Assembly (NCBI RefSeq): GCF_001552195.1
Contig: NZ_BCQS01000003.1
Coordinates: 868,001 to 932,000, forward strand
Reading direction: 5' to 3'
Length of the DNA stretch: 64,000 nucleotides
Origin: Actinomadura latina NBRC 106108
GTDB taxonomy: Bacteria; Actinomycetota; Actinomycetes; Streptosporangiales; Streptosporangiaceae
Of this stretch, positions 10,004 through 18,263 are shown in pieces. The position numbers and the translations under genes were made by a program. Each line of letters opens with the position of its first letter. Positions within the stretch are counted from its first letter, which is position 1. The notes below the pieces were generated by a model. It was not told the origin of the DNA. It saw only the letters and a program-made list of their open reading frames with translations, and did not search any database.

Positions 10004-11755
10004 GTGAAGCATGACTTCGACGTGCTCGTCGTCGGATCGGGGTTCGGCGGCAGCGTGTCGGCGCTGCGGCTGACCGAGAAGGGCTACCGGGTCGGCGTGA
10101 TCGAGGCGGGCCGCCGCTTCGACACGAACCCGTCCGGCGCGCCGGGGGCCCGGTATCCGGAGCTGCCGAAAACGAACTGGCGGATAGCGCGGTACCTCTG
10201 GGCCCCGGCGCTCGGCCTGACCGGCATGCAGCGGATGCACCTCGTCCGGGGTGCGAAGTCGAGCCGCGTGATGGTGCTCGCGGGCGCCGGTGTGGGCGGC
10301 GGGTCGCTGAACTACGCCAACACCCTGTACGTCCCGCCGGAGCCGTTCTTCAAGGACCGGCAGTGGGCGCACATCACCGACTGGCAGCAGGAGCTGGCGC
10401 CCTACTACGAGCAGGCGAAGCGGATGCTCGGCGTCGTCCAGAACCCGACGACGACCGAGGCCGACAAGGTCATGAAGAGGGTCGCCGACCGGATGGGCAA
10501 GGGCGACACCTTCGTCAAGACCCCGGTCGGCGTCTACTTCGGGCCCGGCGCCGGGATCGAGAGCGCCGACCCGTTCTTCGGCGGGGCCGGCCCGCGCCGC
10601 CGCGGCTGCCTCGAATGCGGCGAGTGCATGGTGGGCTGCCGCCACGGCGCGAAGAACATGCTCACGGAGAACTACCTGTACCTCGCCGAGAAGGCCGGCG
10701 CCCGGGTGATGCCGCTCAGCCGCGTGACCTCGGTCAAGCCGCTGCCCGGCGGCGGCTACGAGGTCGAGATCGTGCGGACCGGCTCGTTCGGGCGCAACCG
10801 CAAGACGTTCACCACCGGCCAGGTCGTCTTCGCCGCCGGCACGTACGGGACGCAGAAGCTGCTGCACAAGCTCAAGTCGACCGGCGCCCTCCCGGGCCTG
10901 TCGGACCGTCTCGGCGCCCTGACCCGCACGAACTCCGAGGCGATCCTCGGTGGCGGCCGCGGCAACGGCAAGCCCGGCCCGGACTTCTCCGCGGGCGTCG
11001 CGATCACCTCGTCGTTCCATCCGACGCCCGACACGCACGTCGAGCCCGTCCGCTACGGCCGCGGCTCCAACCTTCTCGCCGGCCTGCAGACCCTCCTCGT
11101 CGACGGCGACCGCCCCGGCGAGAAGCACCGGCCCCGCCTCCGCAAGTTCGCGCGCGAGGTGGTGCGCAGGCCCCGCGACCTCATCCAGCTCTTCGACGTC
11201 CGCCATTGGTCCGAGCGGACGGTCATCGCCCTGGTCATGCAGACCCGCGACAACTCGATCACGCTGCGCCCGAAGCGGGGCCCGTTCGGCTGGGACGTCC
11301 GCGCGTCCGCCGGCCACGGCGAGCCGAACCCGACCTGGATCCCGGAGGGCCACGAGGCCACCCGCCGGATCGCCGAGGAGATCGGCGGCATCGCGGGCGG
11401 CACCTGGGGCGACCTGTTCGACATCCCGATGACGGCCCACTTCCTCGGCGGCTGCGCCATCGGCGACTCCGCCGAGACGGGCGTGATCGACGCCTACCAC
11501 CGCGTCTACGGACATCCCGGCCTCCACATCGTGGACGGCTCGGCCGTCTCCGCCAACCTGGGCGTCAACCCGTCCCTGACCATCACGGCCCAGGCCGAGC
11601 GCGCCATGTCGTTCTGGCCGAACCGCTCCGAGGACGACCCGCGCCCGGCCCTGGGCACCGCCTACCGCCGCGTGGCCCCCGTCCGGCCGAAGAACCCGGT
11701 CGTCCCGGCGGACGCCCCTGCGGCCCTGAAACTCCCCATCGTCGACATCACCTGA
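10004..11755 (+). CDS. GMC family oxidoreductase (cholesterol oxidase ChoD-like)
   Basis: FAD-dependent alcohol oxidase or dehydrogenase of 583 residues. The N-terminal FAD motif is DVLVVGSGFGGSVSALRLTEKG, and GAGVGGGSLNYANTLYVPP is the GMC signature. A cysteine cluster (CLECGECMVGCRHGAKN) near residues 204-220 is typical of the ChoD/Rv3409c subgroup. The C-terminal GMC segment FLGGCAIGDSAETGVIDAYHRVYG (in parts) includes the active-site His region and ends NLGVNPSLTITAQAERA. The GTG at 10004 starts nine bases after the dehydrogenase stop. choD lies just after guaB3 in mycobacteria, so this is probably the syntenic orthologue; sterol activity is inferred. Confidence 0.85.
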   Translation: MKHDFDVLVVGSGFGGSVSALRLTEKGYRVGVIEAGRRFDTNPSGAPGARYPELPKTNWRIARYLWAPALGLTGMQRMHLVRGAKSSRVMVLAGAGVGGGSLNYANTLYVPPEPFFKDRQWAHITDWQQELAPYYEQAKRMLGVVQNPTTTEADKVMKRVADRMGKGDTFVKTPVGVYFGPGAGIESADPFFGGAGPRRRGCLECGECMVGCRHGAKNMLTENYLYLAEKAGARVMPLSRVTSVKPLPGGGYEVEIVRTGSFGRNRKTFTTGQVVFAAGTYGTQKLLHKLKSTGALPGLSDRLGALTRTNSEAILGGGRGNGKPGPDFSAGVAITSSFHPTPDTHVEPVRYGRGSNLLAGLQTLLVDGDRPGEKHRPRLRKFAREVVRRPRDLIQLFDVRHWSERTVIALVMQTRDNSITLRPKRGPFGWDVRASAGHGEPNPTWIPEGHEATRRIAEEIGGIAGGTWGDLFDIPMTAHFLGGCAIGDSAETGVIDAYHRVYGHPGLHIVDGSAVSANLGVNPSLTITAQAERAMSFWPNRSEDDPRPALGTAYRRVAPVRPKNPVVPADAPAALKLPIVDIT

Positions 11756-11804
11756 TTTCCCGGTGGCCCGGGGCGGTGGGCGCCGCGGCTCTGGTGGACG
11801 TGGT

Positions 11805-11840
11805 GGAGCCCACCGCGGCGGGGTGGCCGCAGTGGGCTCC
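11805..11840. terminator. Hairpin between convergent genes
   Basis: GGAGCCCAC pairs perfectly with GTGGGCTCC across an 18-base loop, in the gap between the GMC oxidase and metalloprotease stops. It could terminate either transcript. Confidence 0.4.
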
Positions 11841-11851
11841 GAGGGGGCTGG

Positions 11852-12763
11852 TCAGGCGCGGTAGGCGGCCCACTGGGACTGCATGCGGGCGTTCTGGCCC
11901 GGAGTGAACTCGTACATGCACGAGTCGTAGCTGTAGTCCATGAAGTTGTGGATCGGGTCGGCTCCAGGGGCGGAGCACGTGTTGCGGCCGGTCGGGCAGC
12001 CGGAGGCGGGGCTCTGCTCGGCGGGGGTGTCGGAGACGCGGTCGCCTTGGCCGCTGCAGCCGCCCTGGAAGGTGTGGTAGAGGCCCATCCAGTGGCCCAC
12101 TTCGTGGGTGGCGGTGTCGCCCTCGTTGTAGTTGCCCAGAGCGCCGCCCGGCAGGCTCTGGTAGTGGATGACGACGCCGTCCATCGTGGGCTGGGAGCGG
12201 TAGCTGCTCGGGAACGTGGCCCAGCCGAGCAGGCTGCTGCCGAGGTCGGCGGTGTAGATGTTGAGGTCCTGTGCGTTGCCGGTGTGCAGGGAGCTCTTCA
12301 TCTGGCGCTCGTAGCCCTCCGGGTCGGAGAACCAGGACGCGTTGCTCGTCCGCCTGATCTCCGCGAGGGTGAACGTCACGTTGCTGCCGGCGTAGGCGTT
12401 GTTGAGGACGGTGAGCTGCCGCTGCAGCGTCGTGTCGGACACGTTGCCCGCGCTGCCGTAGACGACCTGGAAGTGCACCCTGACGGTGATGGCCGCGGCG
12501 GCCCGCATCGTCTTGAGCTTGCCGGCGCGCTTCTGGAAGTCCTTCTCCATCGCGGCGACCTTGGCCGAGCTCGGCTGGTTCCGTTCGGTGACGTGGGCCC
12601 CGGCCCGGACGCGGGCCTGCGCGGGCTGGTCGGCGCACTGGGTGGACTGGGTGGACTGGGCGGACTGGGCGGACTGGGCCGCCAGGGTGGCGGGGGCGGA
12701 GGGCGCGTACGCCGTGAAGGCGGCGGCCAGGCCGAGGACGGTGGCGATTCCGGCGCGTTTCAT
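11852..12763 (-). CDS. Secreted zinc metalloprotease, M43 (pappalysin-like) family
   Basis: Predicted exported zinc endopeptidase of 303 residues. The ATG at 12763 follows AAGGAG five bases upstream. An Ala-rich signal peptide (MKRAGIATVLGLAAAFTAYA) is followed by a short Ala-Gln-Ser/Thr repeat (about residues 28-42), then a pro-region. The catalytic domain ends with HEVGHWMGLYHTF (zinc ligands in HExxHxxGxxH, near residue 216) and the Met-turn segment NFMDYSYDSCM. Several cysteines suggest disulphides. A close paralogue lies at 13655-14581 on the same strand. The substrate is unknown. Confidence 0.88.
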   Translation of the reverse strand: MKRAGIATVLGLAAAFTAYAPSAPATLAAQSAQSAQSTQSTQCADQPAQARVRAGAHVTERNQPSSAKVAAMEKDFQKRAGKLKTMRAAAAITVRVHFQVVYGSAGNVSDTTLQRQLTVLNNAYAGSNVTFTLAEIRRTSNASWFSDPEGYERQMKSSLHTGNAQDLNIYTADLGSSLLGWATFPSSYRSQPTMDGVVIHYQSLPGGALGNYNEGDTATHEVGHWMGLYHTFQGGCSGQGDRVSDTPAEQSPASGCPTGRNTCSAPGADPIHNFMDYSYDSCMYEFTPGQNARMQSQWAAYRA

Positions 12764-12932
12764 GGAACTCCTTGGGGGGCGGCGCGAGCGGGGGAGCGCG
12801 CGCTGGGGGAGCGGAGTCATCGCTGGAACAAGAGTGGATGCGAACAAACGTCACGTCTTTGGCAAACCTGGACGAATGGGGACGTGTAACGCTGAAAACG
12901 GCGCCCTAGCGTCGGGGCGTAGCGTGTCCCGC

Positions 12933-13658
12933 ATGGACGTGGAGGGGGCGGCGGCGCAGATCTTGGCGGAGTTGCGCGCGCAGGCCGACCCGGCGCGGGC
13001 CGAGAGCGAGAAACGCTATCTGAAGAGCGATTTCACGCACATCGGCGTCCCCGTACCGGCGGTGCGCAAGGTCGCCGTGTCGGCGGTCAAGGCCGCGCCT
13101 ACGCGGAACGAGCTGCTGAGCCTTGCACGGGTTCTCTGGGACGTGTCCGACGAAGGCCGTCCCGTGCATGAAGCCCGCATGGCGGCCATAGAGGTGCTCG
13201 TCAAACGGGCCGCGCTGCTGGAGCCTCGCGACATGGGGATGGCGGAACGCCTCGTCCGCGACTCAGCGAGCTGGGTGTACGTCGACAACATCGCGGAGAG
13301 GGTCGTCGGCCGGCTGGTCGTCCGGCATCCGGAACTGGCGACGGCCTTGGACGCATGGGTCGCCGACCCCTACATGTGGATACGGCGCACGGCCGTCCTG
13401 GCGCTGCTGCCGGGCGTCCGGACGGGAAACCCGGATCTGGAGAGAATCAGCCGGTTCGGAGACGCGCTGATAGGCGAGCGCGAGTTCTTCATCAGGAAGG
13501 CCCTGGGGTGGGTCCTCCGAGAGCTCTCCAAGAAGGACCCGGCGTGGGTGGTGCGATGGGTCGAGCCCCGTCTCGGCACCATCTCGGGCGTGACGTTGCG
13601 CGAGGCCCTCCGGCGCCTGCCCGAAGACGATGCGGCTCGGCTCCGGAGGGCCTCCTAA
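12933..13658 (+). CDS. DNA alkylation repair protein (AlkD-like HEAT-repeat glycosylase)
   Basis: Cytoplasmic protein of 241 residues, all-helical HEAT-repeat fold of the AlkD family, which removes alkylated bases without flipping them. Recognisable parts are RYLKSDFTHIGVPVPAVRKV, SWVYVDNIAERVVGRLV, MWIRRTAVLALL and the family signature REFFIRKALGWVLRELSKKDP (first part). The start ATG at 12933 has only a weak ribosome site. It lies between two M43 protease genes on the other strand and overlaps the second by four bases at its stop. Confidence 0.85.
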   Translation: MDVEGAAAQILAELRAQADPARAESEKRYLKSDFTHIGVPVPAVRKVAVSAVKAAPTRNELLSLARVLWDVSDEGRPVHEARMAAIEVLVKRAALLEPRDMGMAERLVRDSASWVYVDNIAERVVGRLVVRHPELATALDAWVADPYMWIRRTAVLALLPGVRTGNPDLERISRFGDALIGEREFFIRKALGWVLRELSKKDPAWVVRWVEPRLGTISGVTLREALRRLPEDDAARLRRAS

Positions 13659-14581
13659 GCGCGGTAGGCCTGCCACACCTCGTGTATACGGGCACCCTGG
13701 CCGGTGGTGAAGGACGTCATGCACGTGTCGTAGCTGTAGTCCATGTAGTTGTGCACGGGGTCGGACCCAGGGGCGGGGCAAGTGTCCTTGCCGGTCGGGC
13801 AGCCGTTGGAGGGGTCGCGCTCAGCAGGGGTGTCGGCGACCCGGTCGCCCTTGCCGCCGCAACCGTCCTGGAACGTGTGGTAGAGCCCCAGCCAGTGCCC
13901 CACCTCATGGGTGGCGCTGAAGCCCTTGTTGAAGTGCTCTATGCCGCCGCCCGGCATGCTGCCGTAGTGGATGGTCACGCCGTCCATCGCGGGGTCGGCC
14001 TTGTACTTCCATGGGAACGTCGACCAGCCGAGCAGGTCGCCGCCGATGTAGGTGCTGTACAGGTTCAGCGTGCCCTTGCCGCCCTTGTGCAGCATCGGCT
14101 TGTAGGTGCCTTCGTAGCGTTCCGGGTCCTGGAACCAGGCCGCGTTGTCGGAACGGCTGATCTCACGCAGTACGAAGGAGACGCCCGTGTTCGCACCACC
14201 GTTGCGTCCGCCGTAGGACGCGTTCATGGTGCTGATCTGGCGCTCGACCTCCGCAGTGGACACGTTGCCCGTCGCCCCGTCGTGAATCACATGGAAGTAG
14301 ACCGGGACGGTGATCTGGGCGGCCTGACGCACGTCGGTGCCGTCCGGCTGGTCGTCCGCGTCGAGACTCAGGCCGAGGCCGTCCAGGATCCGGTCGAGAC
14401 GCCGCTCCACGATGGCCGCCTGCGCCGGGGTCAGGTCGTTGCGCTCCCGGCCGTGGCCGTTCGTCCGCAGCCGCGCCTCGGGGTGCGCGCAGTCGTCCGC
14501 GGGCCCGCGCAAGGCGGCGGGCCCGGACGGAGCGGCGGGGACGAGAGCGGCGATCAGGACGGCGGCGGCGAGCAGCTTCAC
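13655..14581 (-). CDS. Secreted zinc metalloprotease, M43 family (paralogue of 11852-12763)
   Basis: Predicted exported zinc protease of 308 residues. The GTG start follows AGGAG. A signal peptide (MKLLAAAVLIAALVPAAPSG) precedes a charged pro-region. The catalytic motif HEVGHWLGLYHTF and Met-turn region NYMDYSYDTCMTSF are intact, and cysteine spacing matches the paralogue (DGCGGKGDRVADTPAE, GCPTGKDTCPAPGSDP). It lacks the Ala-Gln-Ser repeat of the first copy. The pair probably arose by duplication, with the alkD-like gene between them in opposite orientation. Its stop codon (13655-13657) overlaps the alkD-like stop. Confidence 0.88.
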   Translation of the reverse strand: MKLLAAAVLIAALVPAAPSGPAALRGPADDCAHPEARLRTNGHGRERNDLTPAQAAIVERRLDRILDGLGLSLDADDQPDGTDVRQAAQITVPVYFHVIHDGATGNVSTAEVERQISTMNASYGGRNGGANTGVSFVLREISRSDNAAWFQDPERYEGTYKPMLHKGGKGTLNLYSTYIGGDLLGWSTFPWKYKADPAMDGVTIHYGSMPGGGIEHFNKGFSATHEVGHWLGLYHTFQDGCGGKGDRVADTPAERDPSNGCPTGKDTCPAPGSDPVHNYMDYSYDTCMTSFTTGQGARIHEVWQAYRA

Positions 14582-14779
14582 GGCACTCCTAGGGAGGTCG
14601 CTTGCGGACGGGGACCATGCGGGCGCGGTGCTTTCGACTACAGGACGTCACCAAGACGTATCAGAACGAAGTGCCGCAGCGAGTGGGATCAAGGTAAACG
14701 AATGCCGACCGTTATCGGCCAATCGCACCATGTGATGGGAGTGTCGGGGGTCGGCGCATCGGCGCAGGCAGCGGGCCCG

Positions 14780-14785
14780 TAGACT
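14780..14785 (+). promoter_or_regulatory. Candidate guaA -10 element
   Basis: TAGACT matches the actinobacterial TANNNT pattern and would start transcription near 14792, about 29 bases before the GTG. The same hexamer occurs before pcrA. No clear -35 is seen. Confidence 0.4.
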
Positions 14786-14820
14786 GGAGCCCCCTTCCGG
14801 CCGTGCGAAAGGCTTAGCTG

Positions 14821-16434
14821 GTGGCCGCAGACCAGTCCTTTGACACCGTTCTCGTCGTCGACTTCGGCGCGCAGTACGCGCAGCTGATCGCGCGGCGCGT
14901 CCGCGAGTGCCATGTGTTCAGCGAGATCGTCCCGTCCACCATGCCGGCGGCGGAGATGCTCGCGAAGCGGCCGAAGGCGATCATCCTCTCCGGCGGCCCC
15001 GCGTCGGTGTACGAGAACGGCGCCCCGATCGCGCCGGAGGGGCTGTTCGACATCGGCGTCCCGACGCTCGGCATCTGCTACGGCCACCAGGTGATGGCGC
15101 AGGCCCTGGGCGGCACGGTCGAGAACTCCGACGTCGCCGAGTACGGCGGCGCGACCGTCGCGGTCGCGTCCCCGGGCATGCTGTTCGCGGGCCTGCCGCA
15201 CGAGCAGGCGGTGTGGATGTCCCACCGAGACTTCGTCAGCGGCGCCCCGTCCGGCTTCACCGTGACGGCCAGCACCGACGTCACGCCGGTCGCCGGCATG
15301 GAGGACCTGGAGCGCGGCTTCTTCGGCGTCCAGTTCCACCCGGAGGTTCTGCACACCCAGTACGGCATGGAGATTCTCCGGCGTTTCCTCTACGAAGGCG
15401 CCGGATGCCGTCCGAGCTGGACGATGGTGAACATCGCGGACGAGTCGATCGAGGCCGTCCGGAAGCAGGTCGGCGGCAGGCGGGCGATCTGCGGGCTCTC
15501 CGGCGGGGTCGACTCCGCCGTCGCCGCCGCGCTCGTCCAGCGGGCCATCGGCGACCAGCTGACCTGCGTGTTCGTCGACCACGGCCTGCTGCGCAAGGGC
15601 GAGCCCGAACAGGTCGAGAAGGACTTCGTCGCCGTCACCGGCGTGAACCTGCACGTCGTGGACGCCCAGGACCGCTTCCTCGCCGCCCTCGACGGGGTCA
15701 CCGACCCCGAGGAGAAGCGCAAGATCATCGGCCGCGAGTTCATCCGCGTGTTCGAGGAGGCGGCTCGAGAGATTGTCCACGGCGGTTCCGGGGGGTCTGG
15801 GGGGGCGTCCCCCCAGAAGAGTGCGGAGGACGCGTCCGAGCCGGTCGAATTCCTTGTCCAGGGGACCCTCTACCCGGACGTGGTCGAATCGGGCGGCGGC
15901 ACCGGCGCGGCCAACATCAAGTCGCACCACAACGTCGGCGGCCTCCCCGACGACCTGCAGTTCAAGCTGATCGAGCCGCTGCGGACGCTGTTCAAGGACG
16001 AGGTCCGCGCGCTCGGCGAGCAGCTCGGCCTGCCGTCCGAGATCGTCTGGCGGCAGCCGTTCCCGGGGCCGGGCCTCGGCATCCGCATCATCGGCGCCGT
16101 CACGCGCGACCGCCTGGACATCCTCCGCGACGCCGACGCCATCGCCCGGGAGGAGCTGACCCGCGCCGGTCTCGACCGCGACATCTGGCAGTTCCCGGTG
16201 GTGCTGCTGGCGGACGTCCGGTCCGTGGGCGTGCAGGGCGACAGCCGGACGTACGGGCACCCGATCGTCCTGCGCCCGGTGACCAGCGAGGACGCGATGA
16301 CCGCCGACTGGGCGAAGCTCCCGTACGACGTCCTGCAGCGGATCTCGACCCGTATCACCAACGAGGTCCGCGAGATCAACCGCGTCACGGTCGACATCAC
16401 GTCCAAGCCCCCGGGCACGATCGAGTGGGAGTGA
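14821..16434 (+). CDS. guaA: GMP synthase (glutamine-hydrolysing)
   Basis: Converts XMP to GMP with glutamine and ATP. The 537-residue protein has a class I amidotransferase domain ([16 protein letters not shown]; catalytic cysteine 86 in [13 protein letters not shown]). The ATP-pyrophosphatase domain has the P-loop-like SGGVDS at about 227-232. The C-terminal dimerisation domain ends KPPGTIEWE. It carries an extra low-complexity segment at about residues 320-341 ([17 protein letters not shown]), just before [15 protein letters not shown]. In relatives I recall, this place has only a few residues. The DNA there is a palindromic repeat (separate entry). GTG start, with GAAAGG about eight bases before it. 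Confidence 0.96.
   Translation: MAADQSFDTVLVVDFGAQYAQLIARRVRECHVFSEIVPSTMPAAEMLAKRPKAIILSGGPASVYENGAPIAPEGLFDIGVPTLGICYGHQVMAQALGGTVENSDVAEYGGATVAVASPGMLFAGLPHEQAVWMSHRDFVSGAPSGFTVTASTDVTPVAGMEDLERGFFGVQFHPEVLHTQYGMEILRRFLYEGAGCRPSWTMVNIADESIEAVRKQVGGRRAICGLSGGVDSAVAAALVQRAIGDQLTCVFVDHGLLRKGEPEQVEKDFVAVTGVNLHVVDAQDRFLAALDGVTDPEEKRKIIGREFIRVFEEAAREIVHGGSGGSGGASPQKSAEDASEPVEFLVQGTLYPDVVESGGGTGAANIKSHHNVGGLPDDLQFKLIEPLRTLFKDEVRALGEQLGLPSEIVWRQPFPGPGLGIRIIGAVTRDRLDILRDADAIAREELTRAGLDRDIWQFPVVLLADVRSVGVQGDSRTYGHPIVLRPVTSEDAMTADWAKLPYDVLQRISTRITNEVREINRVTVDITSKPPGTIEWE
15787..15822. repeat. Palindromic REP-like element inserted in frame in guaA
   Basis: CTGGGGGG (15797-15804) and CCCCCCAG (15809-15816) form a perfect eight-base stem with a GCGT loop. 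The stem is set in a longer G-rich and purine-rich context resembling dispersed intergenic palindromes of actinomycetes. It encodes the Gly/Ser stretch and keeps the guaA frame open. Confidence 0.7.
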
Positions 16435-16450
16435 CCGGCCGGTAAGACAT

Positions 16451-16480
16451 GAGGGCCCGGGTGCGCGCACCCGGGCCCTC
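16451..16480. terminator. Bidirectional terminator between guaA and ahpD
   Basis: A perfect 30-base palindrome (15-base arms starting GAGGGCCCGGGTGCG) stands 16 bases after the guaA stop and ahead of the convergent ahpD stop. ACGTTT follows it on the plus strand. Confidence 0.85.
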
Positions 16481-16496
16481 ACGTTTCTCCGGTGGT

Positions 16497-17039
16497 TCAG
16501 ACGGTCGCGGGGGCCAGGGCGGCCTCGGCGTCCAGGGTCGCGGCGGCCGCGTTGACGACGGCGGCGATCCGCAGCGCCTCCTGGACGAGCTCGCGCGACA
16601 GGCCGCCCCCGCGGACGACCTTCTCGTGCGACTCCAGGCACTGCCCGCAGCCGTTGATCGCGGACACGGCGAGGCACCACAGCTCGAAGTCGACCTTGTC
16701 GACGCCGGGCCTGCCGATGATCGACATGCGCAGCTTGGCGGGCAGCGTCGCGTACGTCTCGTCCCCGATCAGGTGGGTGGAGCGGTAGTACACGTTGTTC
16801 ATCGCCATGATCGACGCGGCGCCCTTGGCCGCCTCGAACGCCTCGGCGGACAGGTAGTCGCCCGCGTCCTCGGCCAGTTCCCGGATGACGACGGCGCTGC
16901 GCGTGGCGAGGGCGCAGGCGAGGACCGTCCCCCAGAGCTGCTGCTCGGTGAGCTGGGACGTGGAGGTCAGCGACCCCAGGTTGAGCTTGGTGTCCTTGGC
17001 GTAGCCCGGGAGGGCGCTCTTCAGCGCGTCAACGCTCAT
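16497..17039 (-). CDS. ahpD: Alkyl hydroperoxide reductase AhpD
   Basis: Thiol reductant partner of AhpC, 180 residues, carboxymuconolactone-decarboxylase-like all-helical fold. The active centre [15 protein letters not shown] holds the CxxC pair and the conserved His. The ATG at 17039 has AAAGGA nine bases upstream; an in-frame ATG two codons earlier sits too close to that site. It is the second gene of the ahpC-ahpD operon, 65 bases after ahpC, with a strong hairpin in the gap. Confidence 0.93.
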   Translation of the reverse strand: MSVDALKSALPGYAKDTKLNLGSLTSTSQLTEQQLWGTVLACALATRSAVVIRELAEDAGDYLSAEAFEAAKGAASIMAMNNVYYRSTHLIGDETYATLPAKLRMSIIGRPGVDKVDFELWCLAVSAINGCGQCLESHEKVVRGGGLSRELVQEALRIAAVVNAAAATLDAEAALAPATV

Positions 17040-17061
17040 GATCATGCGTCCTTTCATGCGA

Positions 17062-17090
17062 ACGGCCGGCCGCGACGCGCGGCCGGCCGT
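17062..17090 (-). terminator. Intercistronic hairpin between ahpC and ahpD
   Basis: Twelve-base perfect arms (ACGGCCGGCCGC / GCGGCCGGCCGT) flank a five-base loop. It could attenuate ahpD or stabilise the ahpC transcript end. Confidence 0.55.
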
Positions 17091-17104
17091 GAAGGGGTTC
17101 GGGA

Positions 17105-17659
17105 TCAGGCGCCGGCCAGCAGCTTGGTGGCGTCGAGGGTGTCCTCGCCCTTGTTCCAGTTGCAGGGGCACAGCTCGTCGCTCTGGAGCGCGTCGAGGAC
17201 CCGCAGGACCTCCTTGACGTTCCGGCCGACGGAACCGGCGGTCACCATGCTGAACTGGATCTCGTTGTTCGGGTCGACGATGAACGTCGCGCGCTGGGCC
17301 ACGCCGTCCTCGGTGAGGATGCCGAGGGCCTCGGTCAGCTCGCGCTTGAGGTCCGACAGCATCGGGAACGGGATCTCGTGCAGGTCCGGGTGGTCCTTGC
17401 GCCACGCGAAGTGGACGAACTCGTTGTCGACGGACGCGCCGAGCACCTGGGCGTCGCGGTCGGCGAAGTCCTCGTTGAGGCGGCCGAACTCGGCGATCTC
17501 GGTCGGACACACGAAGGTGAAGTCCTTGGGCCAGAAGAAGACGACGCGCCACTTGCCCTCGTAGGACTTGTGGTTGATCGTCTCGAACGCGTTCTCGGCG
17601 TCCAGCGAGACGCAGGCGGTGAGCTCGTACTCGGGGAACTGGTCACCGACAGTAAGCAC
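17105..17659 (-). CDS. ahpC: Peroxiredoxin AhpC
   Basis: Two-Cys peroxiredoxin of 184 residues that reduces hydrogen peroxide, organic peroxides and peroxynitrite. The peroxidatic cysteine 51 lies in [13 protein letters not shown], and the resolving cysteines are in the C-terminal ELCPCNW, the mycobacterial/streptomycete AhpC arrangement recycled by AhpD. The GTG start has AAGGAG six bases upstream. Its upstream region keeps an OxyR-type ATAG-N7-CTAT site, although oxyR itself lies 6 kb away. Confidence 0.95.
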   Translation of the reverse strand: MLTVGDQFPEYELTACVSLDAENAFETINHKSYEGKWRVVFFWPKDFTFVCPTEIAEFGRLNEDFADRDAQVLGASVDNEFVHFAWRKDHPDLHEIPFPMLSDLKRELTEALGILTEDGVAQRATFIVDPNNEIQFSMVTAGSVGRNVKEVLRVLDALQSDELCPCNWNKGEDTLDATKLLAGA

Positions 17660-17761
17660 GGATGCTCCTTCGTCAAGAGAGGGTCGCCTCCGCTTGAGGA
17701 GGCGCAGGAGGGGCCGCGGGGTTCTGCGCCTCGGCGGCCGATGTCACTCACAGTGCCGCGG

Positions 17762-17784
17762 ATCGATTCAAAAGAGAAATCGAT
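17762..17784. promoter_or_regulatory. AT-rich inverted repeat in the ahpC promoter
   Basis: ATCGATT and AATCGAT flank nine A/G-rich bases, 103-125 bases before the ahpC start. It stands between the OxyR-like site and the gene, so it may overlap the core promoter. Confidence 0.35.
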
Positions 17785-17799
17785 TAATCCCAAGAGTGC

Positions 17800-17816
17800 G
17801 ATAGGAGTTACCTATC
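17800..17816. promoter_or_regulatory. OxyR-type operator (ATAG-N7-CTAT) upstream of ahpC
   Basis: GATAGGAGTTACCTATC is a perfect six-base inverted repeat and fits the OxyR half-site spacing ATAG-N7-CTAT known from enterobacteria. It lies about 140 bases upstream of ahpC. OxyR binding is inferred. Confidence 0.6.
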
Positions 17817-17918
17817 AATGCCCCGGAAAACGCCGTGACCTGCGGTGATGAAATTCCGGCGATGCACTGAAGTGACGTCCAATAGACGTAAATCACAGAA
17901 ACTCATCCGAAATCGGGC

Positions 17919-18092
17919 CTAACCCTGCGTAGCGAGCAAGTGTAGAGCCTCTGTCGCCCGTCGCACGCATGGAGTGACCAGAACCTCCGGCGTGACCGGC
18001 GCCTGCCGGATCGTCCGGGACGGCTTGCGAAGCCGGTCGTCGCGGTATTCGTCCCGCTGATAGGCGTCGTAATCGAACGGCGGGATGGTCAC
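17919..18092 (-). CDS. Small hypothetical protein (57 aa)
   Basis: Begins MTIPPFDYDAYQRDEYRDD and ends ATEALHLLATQG. Charged and probably cytoplasmic; no family recognised. The GTG at 18092 has GGAAGG eight bases upstream, the main support. It lies after the mini-DUF397 gene and beyond a strong hairpin (18112-18142), so it may depend on read-through. An overlapping 111-codon frame on the same strand (17893-18228) has no good start and looks non-coding. Confidence 0.4.
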   Translation of the reverse strand: MTIPPFDYDAYQRDEYRDDRLRKPSRTIRQAPVTPEVLVTPCVRRATEALHLLATQG

Positions 18093-18111
18093 GGGCCGAG
18101 CCTTCCACCAA

Positions 18112-18142
18112 GCGGGCCCCGCCCAGGGGGAACGGGGCCCGC
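18112..18142 (-). terminator. Hairpin after the mini-DUF397 gene
   Basis: Perfect ten-base arms (GCGGGCCCCG / CGGGGCCCGC) flank an 11-base loop, 14 bases past the stop at 18156 on the minus strand. Confidence 0.6.
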
Positions 18143-18155
18143 AGTCTGATGTGCG

Positions 18156-18263
18156 TCAGATGTCGAATTCGTTGTTCGTGACGCTCTCGATGAAGCCCTG
18201 CCACTCGTGGCGGTCGAACTCCAGGCACAAGGTGCCCTTGACGAACTCGTACGGCCGACTCAT
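18156..18263 (-). CDS. Mini-DUF397 protein (35 aa)
   Basis: Begins MSRPYEFVKGTLCLEFDRHE and ends WQGFIESVTNNEFDI. The end matches the C-terminal half of DUF397 proteins (FxxxEWxxFxxGVKxGEFD pattern), while the usual N-terminal WRKSSYS half is absent. The ATG overlaps the stop of the ATPase gene (ATGA) and has AGGAGGAG at good spacing, so it is surely translated with it. DUF397 proteins are small partners of XRE regulators in actinomycetes (BldB/WhiJ/AbaA-type loci). A truncated version in an operon with an anti-sigma-like ATPase suggests a specialised partner. Confidence 0.7.
   Translation of the reverse strand: MSRPYEFVKGTLCLEFDRHEWQGFIESVTNNEFDI

Noticed and set aside
8510..11527. 1005-codon open frame on the minus strand over the aldehyde dehydrogenase and GMC oxidase genes
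   Set aside because: It mirrors the third-position G/C bias of the plus-strand genes, has Val/Asp/His-rich non-globular composition and no family motifs.
14689..16680. 663-codon minus-strand frame opposite guaA
   Set aside because: Composition of a shadow frame; guaA motifs cover the whole interval and a terminator palindrome lies inside it.
17893..18228. 111-codon minus-strand frame downstream of the ATPase operon
   Set aside because: No ribosome site, overlaps the well-supported 35-aa gene and a hairpin; the alternative 57-codon frame has a better start.
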